NCBI GenBank assembly: GCA_030278955.1
Contig: JAOANR010000011.1
Location: 25,982,403 to 26,046,402 of the forward strand
Direction: 5' to 3'
DNA from: Hygrophila difformis
Lineage: Eukaryota; Streptophyta; Magnoliopsida; Lamiales; Acanthaceae
DNA length: 64,000 nt
How positions within the stretch are numbered: the first letter of the stretch is position 1; every line of letters starts with the position of its first letter. Below, piece by piece: positions 23,482 through 33,729 of the stretch. A program made the position numbers and the translations under genes. The notes under the pieces are model-generated. The model searched no databases. It saw nothing but the letters and a program-made list of their open reading frames with translations, and had not been told where the DNA came from.

Positions 23482-26222
23482 TGTAATACCCGAGAATTTC
23501 CCAACATAAAATAAATACAATAAATAAAATAAATATAATAAACATGATAAAGGAATAAAAGAATCATAAAAGATGAGAAATGAAATTTAAATTAAAAAGG
23601 AATCAAAGTTCCGCGAACCTGGGAATCCGAAGACAATTTAATTGAATGAATGGTTACACGGGGACCCGACACCGATAGACTCAATAACTCGAGTCCAAAT
23701 ATAAATTTAGGTCCGAATAAAATTAAGATAGGAACCCGGAGCCCGAAGATAGCCCGGAAATTGGAATCCGAGAGCATAGAGGGAGAGAAACCCGAAAGAG
23801 AGGCAGAAGAGCACGACGGATCGCACGACCCGCCCGGACCGAAGTCCAGGCGTTAGTCGTGCGCTGGCCGCGCGCTAAGGGGGAAAAACCGCGCCAACCC
23901 CGCGCCAAGCGACAGATTCGCCCGTTGCGTGAATCTCTCACCCGAATCCGGATTTTTCGACTTTCGGTTGAACATCTTTCGACTCTAGACTCTTAGAGTC
24001 AGATCTTGGACGCCCTAGGTCTTAGTTATCTATAAATAAACCCTCTTGGAAGCCCAAACTCTTTACGAAACCCTACGAAATCTCTCTATACATTCGAAAC
24101 CCTAAACCCAGAGTCGTCGGAGGCACAACACCGAGAGGAGGGACTGACTTGGACGAATTTGGGGTCTTCTATCGCCTTGGTAAGATCCGATCTATTCCTC
24201 TATACATTCTTGATTCGAAAAGGAATCCTAACCTCATCCTTTTTCTATTCTAAACCCCCGATCCGGATCGAGAGCGAAGAACCCGACAAACGGAGAGGAT
24301 AAACGGAGGACTGGAAGCCACGCCTCCGAATCGACGATCCCGAACGCTCAACAATCTGTAAGTTAACCTTACTATGGTTTTGGGAGAATTTAGAATACAC
24401 TCGATCTAACGATTTAAACCAAGAACGTAAAAATCTGTCAACATGAGATCTTAACGGCGCAACGGCTGTGCACGAATTTTTAGAACCCTTAAACCTGTTC
24501 AAACGGAAAAACTTAAAACACGAAAAACGTCCCTAAGACATAGATCTATCTAATGTAAAAATTTCATAATTGTTCATCGTGATTTGTTATCCAAAACGAT
24601 CACGAACAGACCTGCCTTTGGCTTAGATCTTGAAACGGTGACAGAACTTTAGCTTGAACTTGTTGGTGATTTCTACCTTAGATCTAGACCGATCTAGGCT
24701 TGGCTTGAACATAAGAGTCGTAGATCTATACGTTAAGAACACCTCCGTAAAATTTCAGAATTTTTCGTGATGATTTGATATATGAAATCCACCCGAAACC
24801 GAACTGCTAGGATATGGATCTTGAAATTCTTGACGGAACTTAGGTCCGATCTTGATCCCATTTTTGACATAGGTTCTAGGCCGATTTAGATCTTTTGCCG
24901 AACATGAAAGTTGTAGATAAACGTCTTAAGATGGTCTCTGTAAAATTTCATTAAATTGGGAGTTGATTTGCTATGGTAGAACTCGATATCTTTAAACTGT
25001 GACATATAAAATTCGGACAGATTTGTGTTTCTGTGAAAATTGATGTTTTTGACATGTTTCGGTATCTCGGATTGAAAAAGTTAAAACACCAAAGTTGTTT
25101 GACTCGACGTATCTGAGTCAGTCATGAAATTTCGGAATTTTTGGAATTAAATCTGATTTTAGACGAATTTTGGAGTAAACTGTGGTTGACCGAGTCAAAT
25201 CTTGAAATCTTGTTGAAACTTGTGAAAATTTGCGAAACTTGTTTTGACCTTGCGGGTTCGATTCCCCAAGGGCGTCTGTGTCCCTGTGGGTTCGATTCCC
25301 CAGGATGTCTGTGTCAAGCCTTGCGGGTTCGATTCCCCAGGGTGTATGTTTTCCTGCGGGTTCGATTCCCCAGGATGTCCGTGTCAAACCTTGCGGGTTC
25401 GATTCCCCAGGGTGTGCCTTTCTGCGGGTTCGATTCCCCAGAATATGTGTTGATTCCTACGGGTTTGATTCCCTAGGATGTATGTGAGTTCTTGCGGGTT
25501 TGATTCCCCAAGGGCGATTTTCTATTTTCTTGCGGGTTCGATTCCCCAAGAACAAATTATACTAGATTATATCGAATAAAAGAGGAAGAGTGAAATCCTG
25601 AAATACTTGAATATTTTCCTTATTTAAATTGTGCCTTTAAATTATGTCTTGCGATTATTTTACCATGGAATTTGAATTATGCTCATGTGGAAATCCGTGT
25701 TTGGAATCATGCCATTTAATTATTAGTGGATGAATGAATTAAATTGTATATTACCTATAAGCATGTTTTTACTAAATTTAATTAAAGGCTTTGAAACCTC
25801 ATGATCATGTTTGTGTTAACTTACTCAGCAAGTTTTTGCTGACCAAACCATTTTTATTTCTTTTTCTTTCAGAGTTGAGAATTATGCATCGTCATATGCA
25901 TACACGGGAAGTTTGGGATGATATATTATTTTGAATTTTTGTATTAGACTAGATCTTGCATGAACGGGCCTGTCTAACCCGTGATTAGGTCATGTCGGCC
26001 CTATATTTAAATTCCGCTGCGATACCTATATGTAAATATTATTTTCCGCTGCAACTTTGATGTATTATTTTTAAATTATATATATAATGGGCTGTTTGAA
26101 TGTTTTAAATTCTGAAAAACCATAGCCTTGCATCTCTTTAGTAAGCTCGAAGAAACCGTGTCTTACTAGGGGGATGTGGCGGTGACATCCCGACCTGGGT
26201 GACCAAAAACCGGGGTGTTACA
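23482..26222 (+). mobile_element. 5' LTR of the gag-only chromovirus
   Basis: 2,741 bp, TGTAATACCC...GGTGTTACA. 'ctatctataaataaac' near 24028-24041 offers a TATA (TATAAATA). The T-arm-like hairpin array is at 25248-25552. Confidence 0.92.
25248..25552 (+). repeat. Nine tandem T-arm/B-box-like hairpins (5' LTR)
   Basis: Nine units of about 29-38 bp share GCGGGTTCGATTCCCC. This contains the Pol III B-box consensus GGTTCGATTCC and can fold like a tRNA T-arm (stem GGG/CCC, loop TTCGATT). The flanking arms pair differently in different units: CCTTG/CAAGG, CCTG/CAGG, TTCTG/CAGAA, CCTA/TAGG, TTCTTG/CAAGAA. The array is absent from the chromovirus LTR at 50154-52737. Confidence 0.9.
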
Positions 26223-26225
26223 AAG

Positions 26226-26237
26226 TGGTATCAGAGC
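26226..26237 (+). promoter_or_regulatory. Primer-binding site (initiator tRNA-Met)
   Basis: TGGTATCAGAGC, three bases after the LTR end TTACA. It is the standard chromovirus PBS, and the same sequence appears in reverse at 50139-50150 and 58105-58116. Confidence 0.9.
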
Positions 26238-26887
26238 CCGGCTATTTTTAAACTATTATTTTTAAACCATTATTATTTTTAAAGTACTATTAATATATTG
26301 ACTATTATTTTAAAATTTAAAAGTATTCTTTCCATGGAAAAATTTTATTTTTAAAATCCCATGGAAAAATATATATATATAGTGCATTAAATTATTTTTG
26401 GGGGAATCATCATTTGCATTTGCATATTGCATCACTTTTATGAAGAGAACTTAGAATCTTGGCGAATTTGAACCTAGAATCTTGGCGAACTTGAACTTAG
26501 AATCATGGCGAAATTGAACTTAGAATCTTGGCGAATATTAACTTAGACCTTTTGCTTGCACTAGATGACTTAGACGATTGACATCAAATTAGAAACGCTC
26601 ACTAGAGACTGATGTTGCCTTAGTTCTAAGATCGCGTTCATCTAAGCCCACGCCTAAGCATAACAAATCTCGGCTCTAGCCATTCCTATCATGGTACGAA
26701 CTAGAAAACTTCCTCATGTGGAACAATAGAAAAATCAAGTTTTATTAAGACACTCCTTATTCCAAAAATCTTGTTTGGATTTCCAAACAACAAATCCGAA
26801 AATTTGAAATTAGAAATTTACAAAACGTCTTGTTCGGGCGATCTATCTAAACCAAGATAAACTAATCTATACACGTTATAACAGAAA

Positions 26888-27951
26888 ATGGCGCCAAGGA
26901 GGAAACCAAGGAAGGTGAGTCCAAACGGCACTGACGCTAACCTTTCCAACACGCCTAACAACAGTGAAAGTCCTCAGAACCTAGGAGAGCCAGTGCCTCA
27001 AGCGCCCAATAATATGGAAGCACGTTTAAAAACGATAGAGGAAATCCTAGTAGCATTAGGAAATGCGGAGGTGCATAGGACACCTGCAGCAGTATCTCCG
27101 CCCGTAGCCCAAACCAACTATCTAGCGTTGGTGAATCCCTATCAACCACCACGTTATGATGGGCAGGAGGATCCCGCCAAACTAGAGGGGAGGATCCGTA
27201 CATTTGATAAGCTCTTGGATGCTATCAAATGTCCTGATGAGGCAAGGACACGAGTAGCAACCTACTACTTAGGAGGCGAAGCCGATGAGTGGTGGCAAGA
27301 CCTCCAGAGGAATTTAGAAAAAGCTGAAGAAGCTTATTCGTGGACTAAACTTAAGGAGGATCTAAGGGACCGCTTCTACCCCATGAGCACCAAGGCGGCA
27401 ATGTACGAAGAGTTTTTATCACTGAAGCAAGAGGGACGGACGGTGCAGGAGTATTACACCCGGTTTAAGGAGTTGGTGCAATTTGCTACGAGGATAGTAC
27501 CAACCGACTCTGACAAGGCTCAGAAATTCGAGATGGGTCTGAACCTTAGTATCCGGGAGATACTTGCAGTAGGACAATTCACGAACCTGCAGACGGTTTA
27601 TGACCGAGCTGTAGCAATTGATCGAGTCCAGCAACTGAAGCGTAAGGAAAATGGGAGTCGAGCAAGGACTCGCAAGGATTTGAGAAGAAGAATCGGAGCA
27701 ATAACGGTGGACAAGATATGAACGAGAATAAGGATTTCTATAATGGGAGAAATGGCATACGTCGTACAGTCGTACCACGTTGCCCACAGTGCCACCAAGC
27801 CCATCTGGTGCGCGAGTGCCCAAGGCGTGGGACTTGTTATAGATGTGGTGGGGAAGACCACATGATTAGAGAATGTAATGTTCGTGAGGAGATGATTGAG
27901 AAGAGGATAGAATTGGTAAACCCTCAACAAGGAGATCAAGGAAGGGAATAA
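26888..27951 (+). pseudogene. gag: Gag of the gag-only chromovirus (one frameshift)
   Basis: The ATG at 26888 opens a 277-residue frame. After a Pro/Asn-rich N-terminus comes the retrotransposon gag domain: NPYQPPRYDGQEDPAKLE, FDKLLDAIKC, YYLGGEADEWW, LRDRFYPMSTKAAMYEEFLSL, YYTRFKELVQFA. It closes at 27721 after a basic stretch. A second frame from 27718 carries the nucleocapsid knuckles: CPQCHQAHLVREC and the standard CX2CX4HX4C motif CYRCGGEDHMIREC, ending at 27951. The two parts are normally continuous, so a frameshift near 27670-27715 separates capsid from nucleocapsid. The close relative in the minus element is at 56086-57109. Confidence 0.85.
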
Positions 27952-28238
27952 TAAGTAGGCAGTTATGGGGACATAACTGAAGTCCTAAGGAGGAGAGGAT
28001 GTAATACCCCGTAAAATAGACATTTATTTTTGACGATATGTATTCCGAATGAATAAATAAACATATTCAAATTGTTTTGAACTACGTTATGGCTTGATCC
28101 CTTCACCGGGTATGTAGGCAGCTTAGAAGTTTTAATTCTAAGTTCAGTCACAAAATAATAAAATAAACAAAAGACCTTAGCACGAGAAAAGCCGAAACAC
28201 AACTTCGAGGACGAAGTTGATTCTTAAGGAGGGTAGAC
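27952..28238 (+). mobile_element. 3' tract and polypurine tract of the gag-only chromovirus
   Basis: Non-coding. It starts at the pol-deletion junction and ends with 'cttcgaggacgaagttgattcttaaggagggtagac', where AAGGAGGGTA (28226-28235) is the polypurine tract. The matching tract of the pol-bearing element is at 52738-52998 on the minus strand. Confidence 0.8.
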
Positions 28239-30992
28239 TGTAATACCCGAGAATTTTCCAACATAAAATAAATACAATAAATAAAATAAATAAATAAATA
28301 AATATAATAAACATGATAAAGGAATAAAAGAATCATAAAAGATGAGAAATGAAATTTAAATTAAAAAGAAATCAAAGTTCCGCGAACCCGGGAATCCGAA
28401 GACAATTTAATTGAATGAATGGTTACACGGGGACCCGACACCGATAGACTAAATAACTTGAGTCCAAATATAAATTTAGGTCCGAATAAAATTAAGATAG
28501 GAACCCGGAGCCCGAAGATAGCCCGGAAATTGGAATCCGAGAGCATAGAGGGATAGAAACCCGAAAGAGAGGCGGAAGAGCACGACGGATCGCACGACCC
28601 GCCCGGACCGAAGTCCAGGCGTTAGTTGCGCGCTGGCCGCGCGTTAAGGGGGAAAAACCGCGCCAACCCCGCGCCAAGCGACAGATTCGCCCGTTGCGTG
28701 AATCTCTCGCCCGAATCCGGATTTTTCGACTTTCGGTTGAACATCTTTTGACTCTAGACTCTTAGAGTCAGATCTTGGACGTCGTAGGTCTTAGTTATCT
28801 ATAAATAAACCCTCTTGGAAGCCCAAACTCTTTACGAAACCCTACGAAATCTCTCTATACATTCGAAACCCTAAACCCGGAGTCGTCGGAGGCACAACAC
28901 CGAGAGGAGGGACTGACTTGGATGAATTTGGGGTCTTCTATCGCCTTGGTAAGATCCGATCTATTCCTCTATACATTCTTGATTCGAAATGGAATCCTAA
29001 CCTCATCCTTTTTCTATTCTAAACCCCCGATCCGGATCGAGAGCGAAGAACCCGACAAACGGAGAGGATAAACGGAGGACTGGAAGCCACGCCTCCGAAT
29101 CGACGATCCCGAATGCTCAATAATCTGTAAGTTAACCTTACTATGGTTTTGGCAGAATTTAGAATACACTCGATCTAATGATTTAAACCAAGAACGTAAA
29201 AATCTGTCAACATGAGATCTTAACGGCGCAACGGCTGTGCACGAATTTTTAGAACCCTTAAACCTGTTCAAACGGAAAAACTTAAAACACAAAAAACGTC
29301 CCTAAGACATAGATCTATCTACTGTAAAAATTTCATAATTGTTCATCGTGATTTGTTATCCAAAACGATCACGAACAGACCTGCCTTTGGCTTAGATCTT
29401 GAAACGGTGACAGAACTTTAGCTCGAACTTGTTGGTGATTTCTACCTTAGATCTAAACCGATCTAGGCTTGGCGTTGAACATAAGAGTTGTAGATCTATA
29501 CGTTAAGAACACCTCCGTAAAATTTCAGAATTTTTCGTGATGATTTGATATATGAAATCCATCCGAAACCGAACTGCTAGGATATGGATCTTGAAATTCT
29601 TGACGGAACTTAGGTCCGATCTTGATCCCATTTTTGACATAGGTTCTTGGCCGATTTAGATCTTTTGCCAAACATGAAAGTTGTAGATATACGTCTTAAG
29701 ATGGTCTCTGTAAAATTTCATTAAATTGGGAGTTGATTTGCTATGGTAGAAATTGATATCTTTAAACTGTGACATATAAAATTCGGACAGATTTGTGTTT
29801 CTGTGAAAATTGATGTTTTTGACATGTTTCGGTATCTCGGATTGAAAAAGTTAAAACACCAAAGTTGTTCGACTCGACGTATCTGAGTCAGTCATGAAAT
29901 TTTGGAATTTTTGGAATTAAATCTGATTTTAGACGAATTTTGGAGTAAACTGTGGTTGACCGAGTCAAATCTTGAAATCTTGTTGAAACTTGTGAAAATT
30001 TGCGAAACTTGTTTTGACCTTGCGGGTTCGATTCCCCAAGGGCGTCTGTGTCCCTGCGGGTTCGATTCCCCAGGATGTCTGTGTCAAGCCTTGCGGGTTC
30101 GATTCCCCAGGGTGTATGTTTTCCTGCGGGTTCGATTCCCCAGGATGTCCGTGTCAAACCTTGCGGGTTCGATTCCCCAGGGTGTGTCTTTCTGCGGGTT
30201 CGATTCCCCAGAATATGTGTTGATTCCTACGGGTTTGATTCCCTAGGATGTATGTGTGTTCTTGCGGGTTCGATTCCCCAAGGGCGATTTTCTGTTTTCT
30301 TGCGGGTTCGATTCCCCAAGAACAAATTATACTAGATTATATCCAATAAAAGAGGAAGAGTGAAATCCTGAAATACTTGAATATTTTCCTTATTTAAATT
30401 GTGCCTTTAAATTATGTCTTGCGATTATTTTACCATGGAATTTGAATTATGCTCATGTGGAAATCCGTGTTTGGAATCATGCCATTTAATTATTAGTGGA
30501 TGAATGAATTAAATTGTATATTACCTATAAGCATGTTTTTACTAAATTTAATTAAAGGCTTTGAAACCTCATGATCATGTTTGTGTTAAATTACTCAGCA
30601 AGTTTTTGCTGACCGAACCATTTTTATTTCTTTTTCTTTCAGAGTTGAGAATTATGCATCGTCATATGCATACACGGGAAGTTTGGGATGATATATTATT
30701 TTGAATATTTGTATTAGACTAGATCTTGCATGAACGGGCCTGTCTAACCCGTGATTAGGCCATGTCGGCCCTATATTTAAATTCCGCTGCGATACCTATA
30801 TGTAAATATTATTTTCCGCTGCAACTTTGATGTATTATTTTTAAGTTATATATATAATGGGCTGTTTGAATGTTTTAAATTCTGAAAAACCATAGCCTTG
30901 CATCTCTTTAGTAAGCTCGGAGAAACCGTGTCTTACTAGGGGGATGTGGCGGTGACATCCCGACCTGGGTGACCAAAAACCGGGGTGTTACA
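28239..30992 (+). mobile_element. 3' LTR of the gag-only chromovirus
   Basis: 2,754 bp, nearly identical to the 5' LTR. A short AATA-repeat difference near 28285 accounts for most of the length gap. The hairpin array is at 30018-30322. Confidence 0.92.
30018..30322 (+). repeat. Nine tandem T-arm/B-box-like hairpins (3' LTR)
   Basis: Same nine units in the same order as at 25248-25552. Unit 8 reads GGGTTCGATTCCCC here and GGGTTTGATTCCCC in the 5' LTR. Unit 7 keeps the paired change CCTA/TAGG in both LTRs. Confidence 0.9.
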
Positions 30993-30997
30993 ATGGG
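30993..30997. repeat. Target-site duplication ATGGG (right copy)
   Basis: ATGGG directly follows the 3' LTR end GTTACA and matches 23477-23481. Removing the element and one copy restores the gene B reading frame exactly. Confidence 0.95.
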
Positions 30998-31348
30998 TCT
31001 CATTTAGTGCTTTACAAACTAATTTGCAATTAAACACAGTTTCTAAGTGATCAAAAGCCAGCCTTGACAGAACGTCTCCAAGAATCTCATAAGGTAGATC
31101 TGTAATCTTAGTTTCCTCTGATCCAGATTTGCTTAATGAAATTCTTGGCTGTTTGGAGGAGCTTCCAATTTCAAAGCTGAGCAGCATTAGCAAGATATTA
31201 TAATTGAGTTTAGTAAATGACAGAAAAAAATCCCATAGAAACATAAAAACTTGAAACATTGCAGCAAACAGTTTGAATGAAATTACAGCCTGAAAACATA
31301 AAGTGATTACAAAGGTTAAGACAAAGAAATCTTCCCAACTTAGAAGAA

Positions 31349-32106
31349 TTAGCCCATAGGATGATCGATAATTTCTTCTTCATCAGAGTCAGTCCACAAT
31401 TCTGCTCCAGCCAAGACTTCCCCACATGCTAACCTGAATTGTCTAACTATATCGGAGAACTGACAAGGAATACATTCTAGCCTGACATTTACAGGTAGAG
31501 AATCATGTTCAAGCAAAGAGTTATTTTTGCAAAAACTCATATCTTCTTGAGCATGAAAAGGATTTGGAATGTTATAGCAGTGGAGTAGCCAATGAAGGAC
31601 ATGGATTTTGATAAAGACTACTTCTAAAACATCTTGAGCTACTGAATTGATCAGTTTAATTCCTTCTTCATTCAGCTTCTTATCTTGCTTGGACAAGAGT
31701 AAAAGACTTCTTATGAAAATGGAAGGTTGGTGTTTATCATCCAGGCCAGGCTTAAGAAGATCATAAGCTTTCTTTTCATCTTTGACGTCAACAAATGCCA
31801 AAGAATAGACGTTATTTATCTTGCTTGACAAGATTAAACATATAATTTCCTGCATCACGACACTCGTTGATAAATCTCTCCTAGTTACTAGAATAGACGT
31901 TTTCCCTCCACCTCATGCAAGTTTCCAGGTTAACTCTCTTGTAAACTAAATATGATTTGCTCGCTGCATGGGATTTTGTAGATGTCTCTGATGCTCTAAA
32001 GAATTCCCTCACGCTATTTCTCCCCAATCTTGACAATATGTCTCCCAACAACACAATAGGCAAGTCAATTATTTGATTTTCCAAGAGTTGAGGAATTCTA
32101 ACATTT
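31349..32106 (-). pseudogene. Gene C: F-box paralogue with frameshifts
   Basis: Exon 2 starts at 32106 after acceptor TTTGTCAAACAG with the shared phase. It encodes IIDLPIVLLGDILSRLGRNS and LVYKRVNLETC. The frame is lost at about 31895-31870: the expected FINECRDAGNYMFNL lies in another frame and soon meets a stop. A third frame carries DEKKAYDLLKPGLDDKHQPSIFIRSLLLLS, then NPFHAQEDMSFC and the C-terminal CIPC segment, ending at 31349 with an acidic tail. A 12-base direct repeat AACGTCTATTCT lies near the damage. No exon 1 is visible in the 213 bp before gene D ends, so the gene is probably non-functional. Confidence 0.8.
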
Positions 32107-32319
32107 CTGTTTGACAAATAAGGGAAAAAACAAATTTTCAGGAAACACAAATGTTTGAAAGATAACTTGAGAACTTAGAGATCAGATTTTTTATTTATTT
32201 ACTATCATGCTGCCTTACAAAATACATGAGAATTGCATCACTTATCAACAATTAAACAAAAATATATCAATTGGAAACTAGAATCAGAAGAATGACACCA
32301 AAAACTGCTTATTTAAAGG

Positions 32320-33286
32320 TCAATCTTCTTCTTCCTCCTGTTGGTTTTCATCAAACTGTGCTTCCCCAGCTGCAATTCTGAAGTCTATCACCATTCTATC
32401 CAAATCACAGCATAGACAATTAACTTGACAAGCACCATAATTAAAAAATGGTGGGCCATGGGATAACTTCCCTAATATGTTCAGAGTGTGAACACAACTT
32501 TCTCCTAGCTTGACCTAAGAAAGGTTTCGGAATACTTTCCCATTCTGAAATTAGGGTAAGGAAAATGTACCTAAGCTCAAAACTAACAAGTTTGTCATTA
32601 AGCAAAGGACTAATCAGATGAAGACCTCTATCTCTCTGGGATGACTTACTTAAACATGTTAAGGCTTTAACATATAGTGAGAGTTTATGGCCCTCCTCAA
32701 TTCCTTTATTCAGAATCTGATGAGCTTCTTCTTCTTTTCCTGTTGTGAACAACCTCATGGTTGTTTGAAGTTGCAGGGTTGGATTCTGAGCCTTCTCACA
32801 AGTTTTTAAGAACTTAATCTTTCCACGAGACTCCTTTGAAATAGTCTTAAAGCTAGGATCCTCTAAACATACTCTTCGAAAAATCAAAGGTTGTTCCATC
32901 ATAGTTTGTGTTATTGAACAGGTTGCTTTTAGGTTGAGCAAATCCCTGAAACTCCTCCGCCCTACCCGTGATATTATTTCCCCCAATATGTCGATCGGAA
33001 GATCAGTCAGAAGTAGTTCAGAGGCCTCAGTAACTTGCTCTCCATTAAAAACACTGTGGGGTGCATTTTAAGAAAAGAATCAGTTCATCTAGAAACCATT
33101 CTACTCATTAGGCTTTGCAGATTAGAATCTAAATCATATTACAATGCAGAACATGGCGATAATCTCAGAAGCAGAAAGCATCAAACCCTAGAATCTCTAA
33201 TAAGCATGATGAGAAATGGCTGCAATCAAAATGAAATGAAGAAGAATCATAAGAAACTAAAGTTCTTACGGATTTTGAGCGGCCAT
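32320..33286 (-). CDS. Gene D: F-box protein, two exons, one late frameshift
   Basis: Exon 1 is 33286-33270 (ATGGCCGCTCAAAATCC) with donor GTAAGA. A 216-bp intron ends CCCACAG at 33054. Exon 2 runs from 33053. The junction phase equals that of gene A and yields MAAQNP followed by VFNGEQVTEASELL. The F-box is LTDLPIDILGEIISRVGRRS; the HCP-like middle has KEEEAHQILNKGIEEGHKLSLYVKALTCLS; then KPFLGQARRKLC. Near 32445-32470 one extra base (probably in a T6 run) moves the C-terminal CLCC segment and acidic tail to another frame, ending at 32320. With that base removed the length would be 249 residues. A TATA (CCTATAAG) is at 33434-33427. It may be a recent pseudogene or a sequencing error. Confidence 0.75.
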
Positions 33287-33426
33287 TGCGTTTCCTTCGA
33301 GCTTCGAGATAAAATCTTGCAATGTGAAAATCGAGAGACCAAGAGAAGGAAATGCGAAAAGTGACGGTTTCGTTCTTTGGAAGAGAGGAAAAAAGAGTGA
33401 TTTGAAATGATGAAACAGAAAAGAAA

Positions 33427-33434
33427 CTTATAGG
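33427..33434 (-). promoter_or_regulatory. Putative TATA box of gene D
   Basis: CCTATAAG on the minus strand, about 140 bp upstream of the ATG at 33286. This spacing is like that of gene A. Confidence 0.4.
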
Positions 33435-33729
33435 AGAATGGGCCGGCCTAGATTTAGGCGAAATGCAGAGTAGGGTACTCAAGTAAATTCCTCTCTGCAA
33501 GTAGTAATGATTATGCCTAGGCTCGCCCTAAGAGTGGATTTAAAAAATTTTAATAAACTGAGTTAATAATTCTTGGTGTAAAATTGATGGATTAACCCAG
33601 CTATATGAAGGGATAAACAGAGCGAGAAAAGTAAAATTGAAATCAAACTCAAAATTCCATTTATACAAAATCATAAACTGGAATGATTACAAAAACAAGA
33701 AAGTACAAGAATTAAAAAGATCATCTATC

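Larger units (their letters stand above)
23482..30992 (+). mobile_element. Gag-only chromovirus (TR-GAG-like), complete with TSD
   Basis: 5' LTR 23482-26222, PBS TGGTATCAGAGC (initiator Met), gag with zinc knuckle, polypurine tract AAGGAGGGTA, 3' LTR 28239-30992, TSD ATGGG. Protease, RT, RNase H and integrase are absent: after the zinc knuckle the sequence goes directly to the 3' tract 'gcagttatggggacataactg', which in the pol-containing element lies downstream of the chromodomain (about 52975-52998). It must depend on another element's enzymes. The near-identical LTRs point to a fairly recent insertion. Confidence 0.92.
22817..31176 (-). pseudogene. Gene B: F-box gene split by a 7.5-kb retrotransposon
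   Basis: Exon 2 begins at 31176 after acceptor GCTGCTCAG with the phase seen in A, C and D. It encodes the F-box (ITDLPYEILGDVLSRLAFDH, VCKALNETH) down to 30993. There the chromovirus 23482-30992 is inserted, flanked by ATGGG on both sides. Reading resumes at 23476 exactly in frame (HPLVLKRAILED), with the HCP-like part (AAFDLLKPAITDNHKPSIYIKALMLLS). An in-frame TGA lies at 23176-23174. Beyond it the same frame continues with LLGQPRKRFC and CMRC to a stop at 22819-22817. Exon 1 is not recognised. The gene is dead through both the insertion and the stop. Confidence 0.85.

Noticed and set aside
25141..25487. Overlapping ORFs with GFDSPG/RVRFPR repeat peptides (also 29902-30335)
   Set aside because: They are translations of the hairpin array in several frames, lie inside an LTR, and show no codon preference for one frame.
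25248..25552. tRNA genes at the repeated GGGTTCGATTCCC
   Set aside because: There is no A box, anticodon arm or acceptor stem; only the T-arm-like piece is repeated.
30936..31259. ORF 107 codons taken as a separate gene
   Set aside because: Its first part is intron and its last codons run into the LTR; it is only the 5' part of gene B exon 2.
33035..33364. Plus-strand 109-codon ORF
   Set aside because: It is antisense to exon 1, the intron and promoter of gene D, and has no family features.
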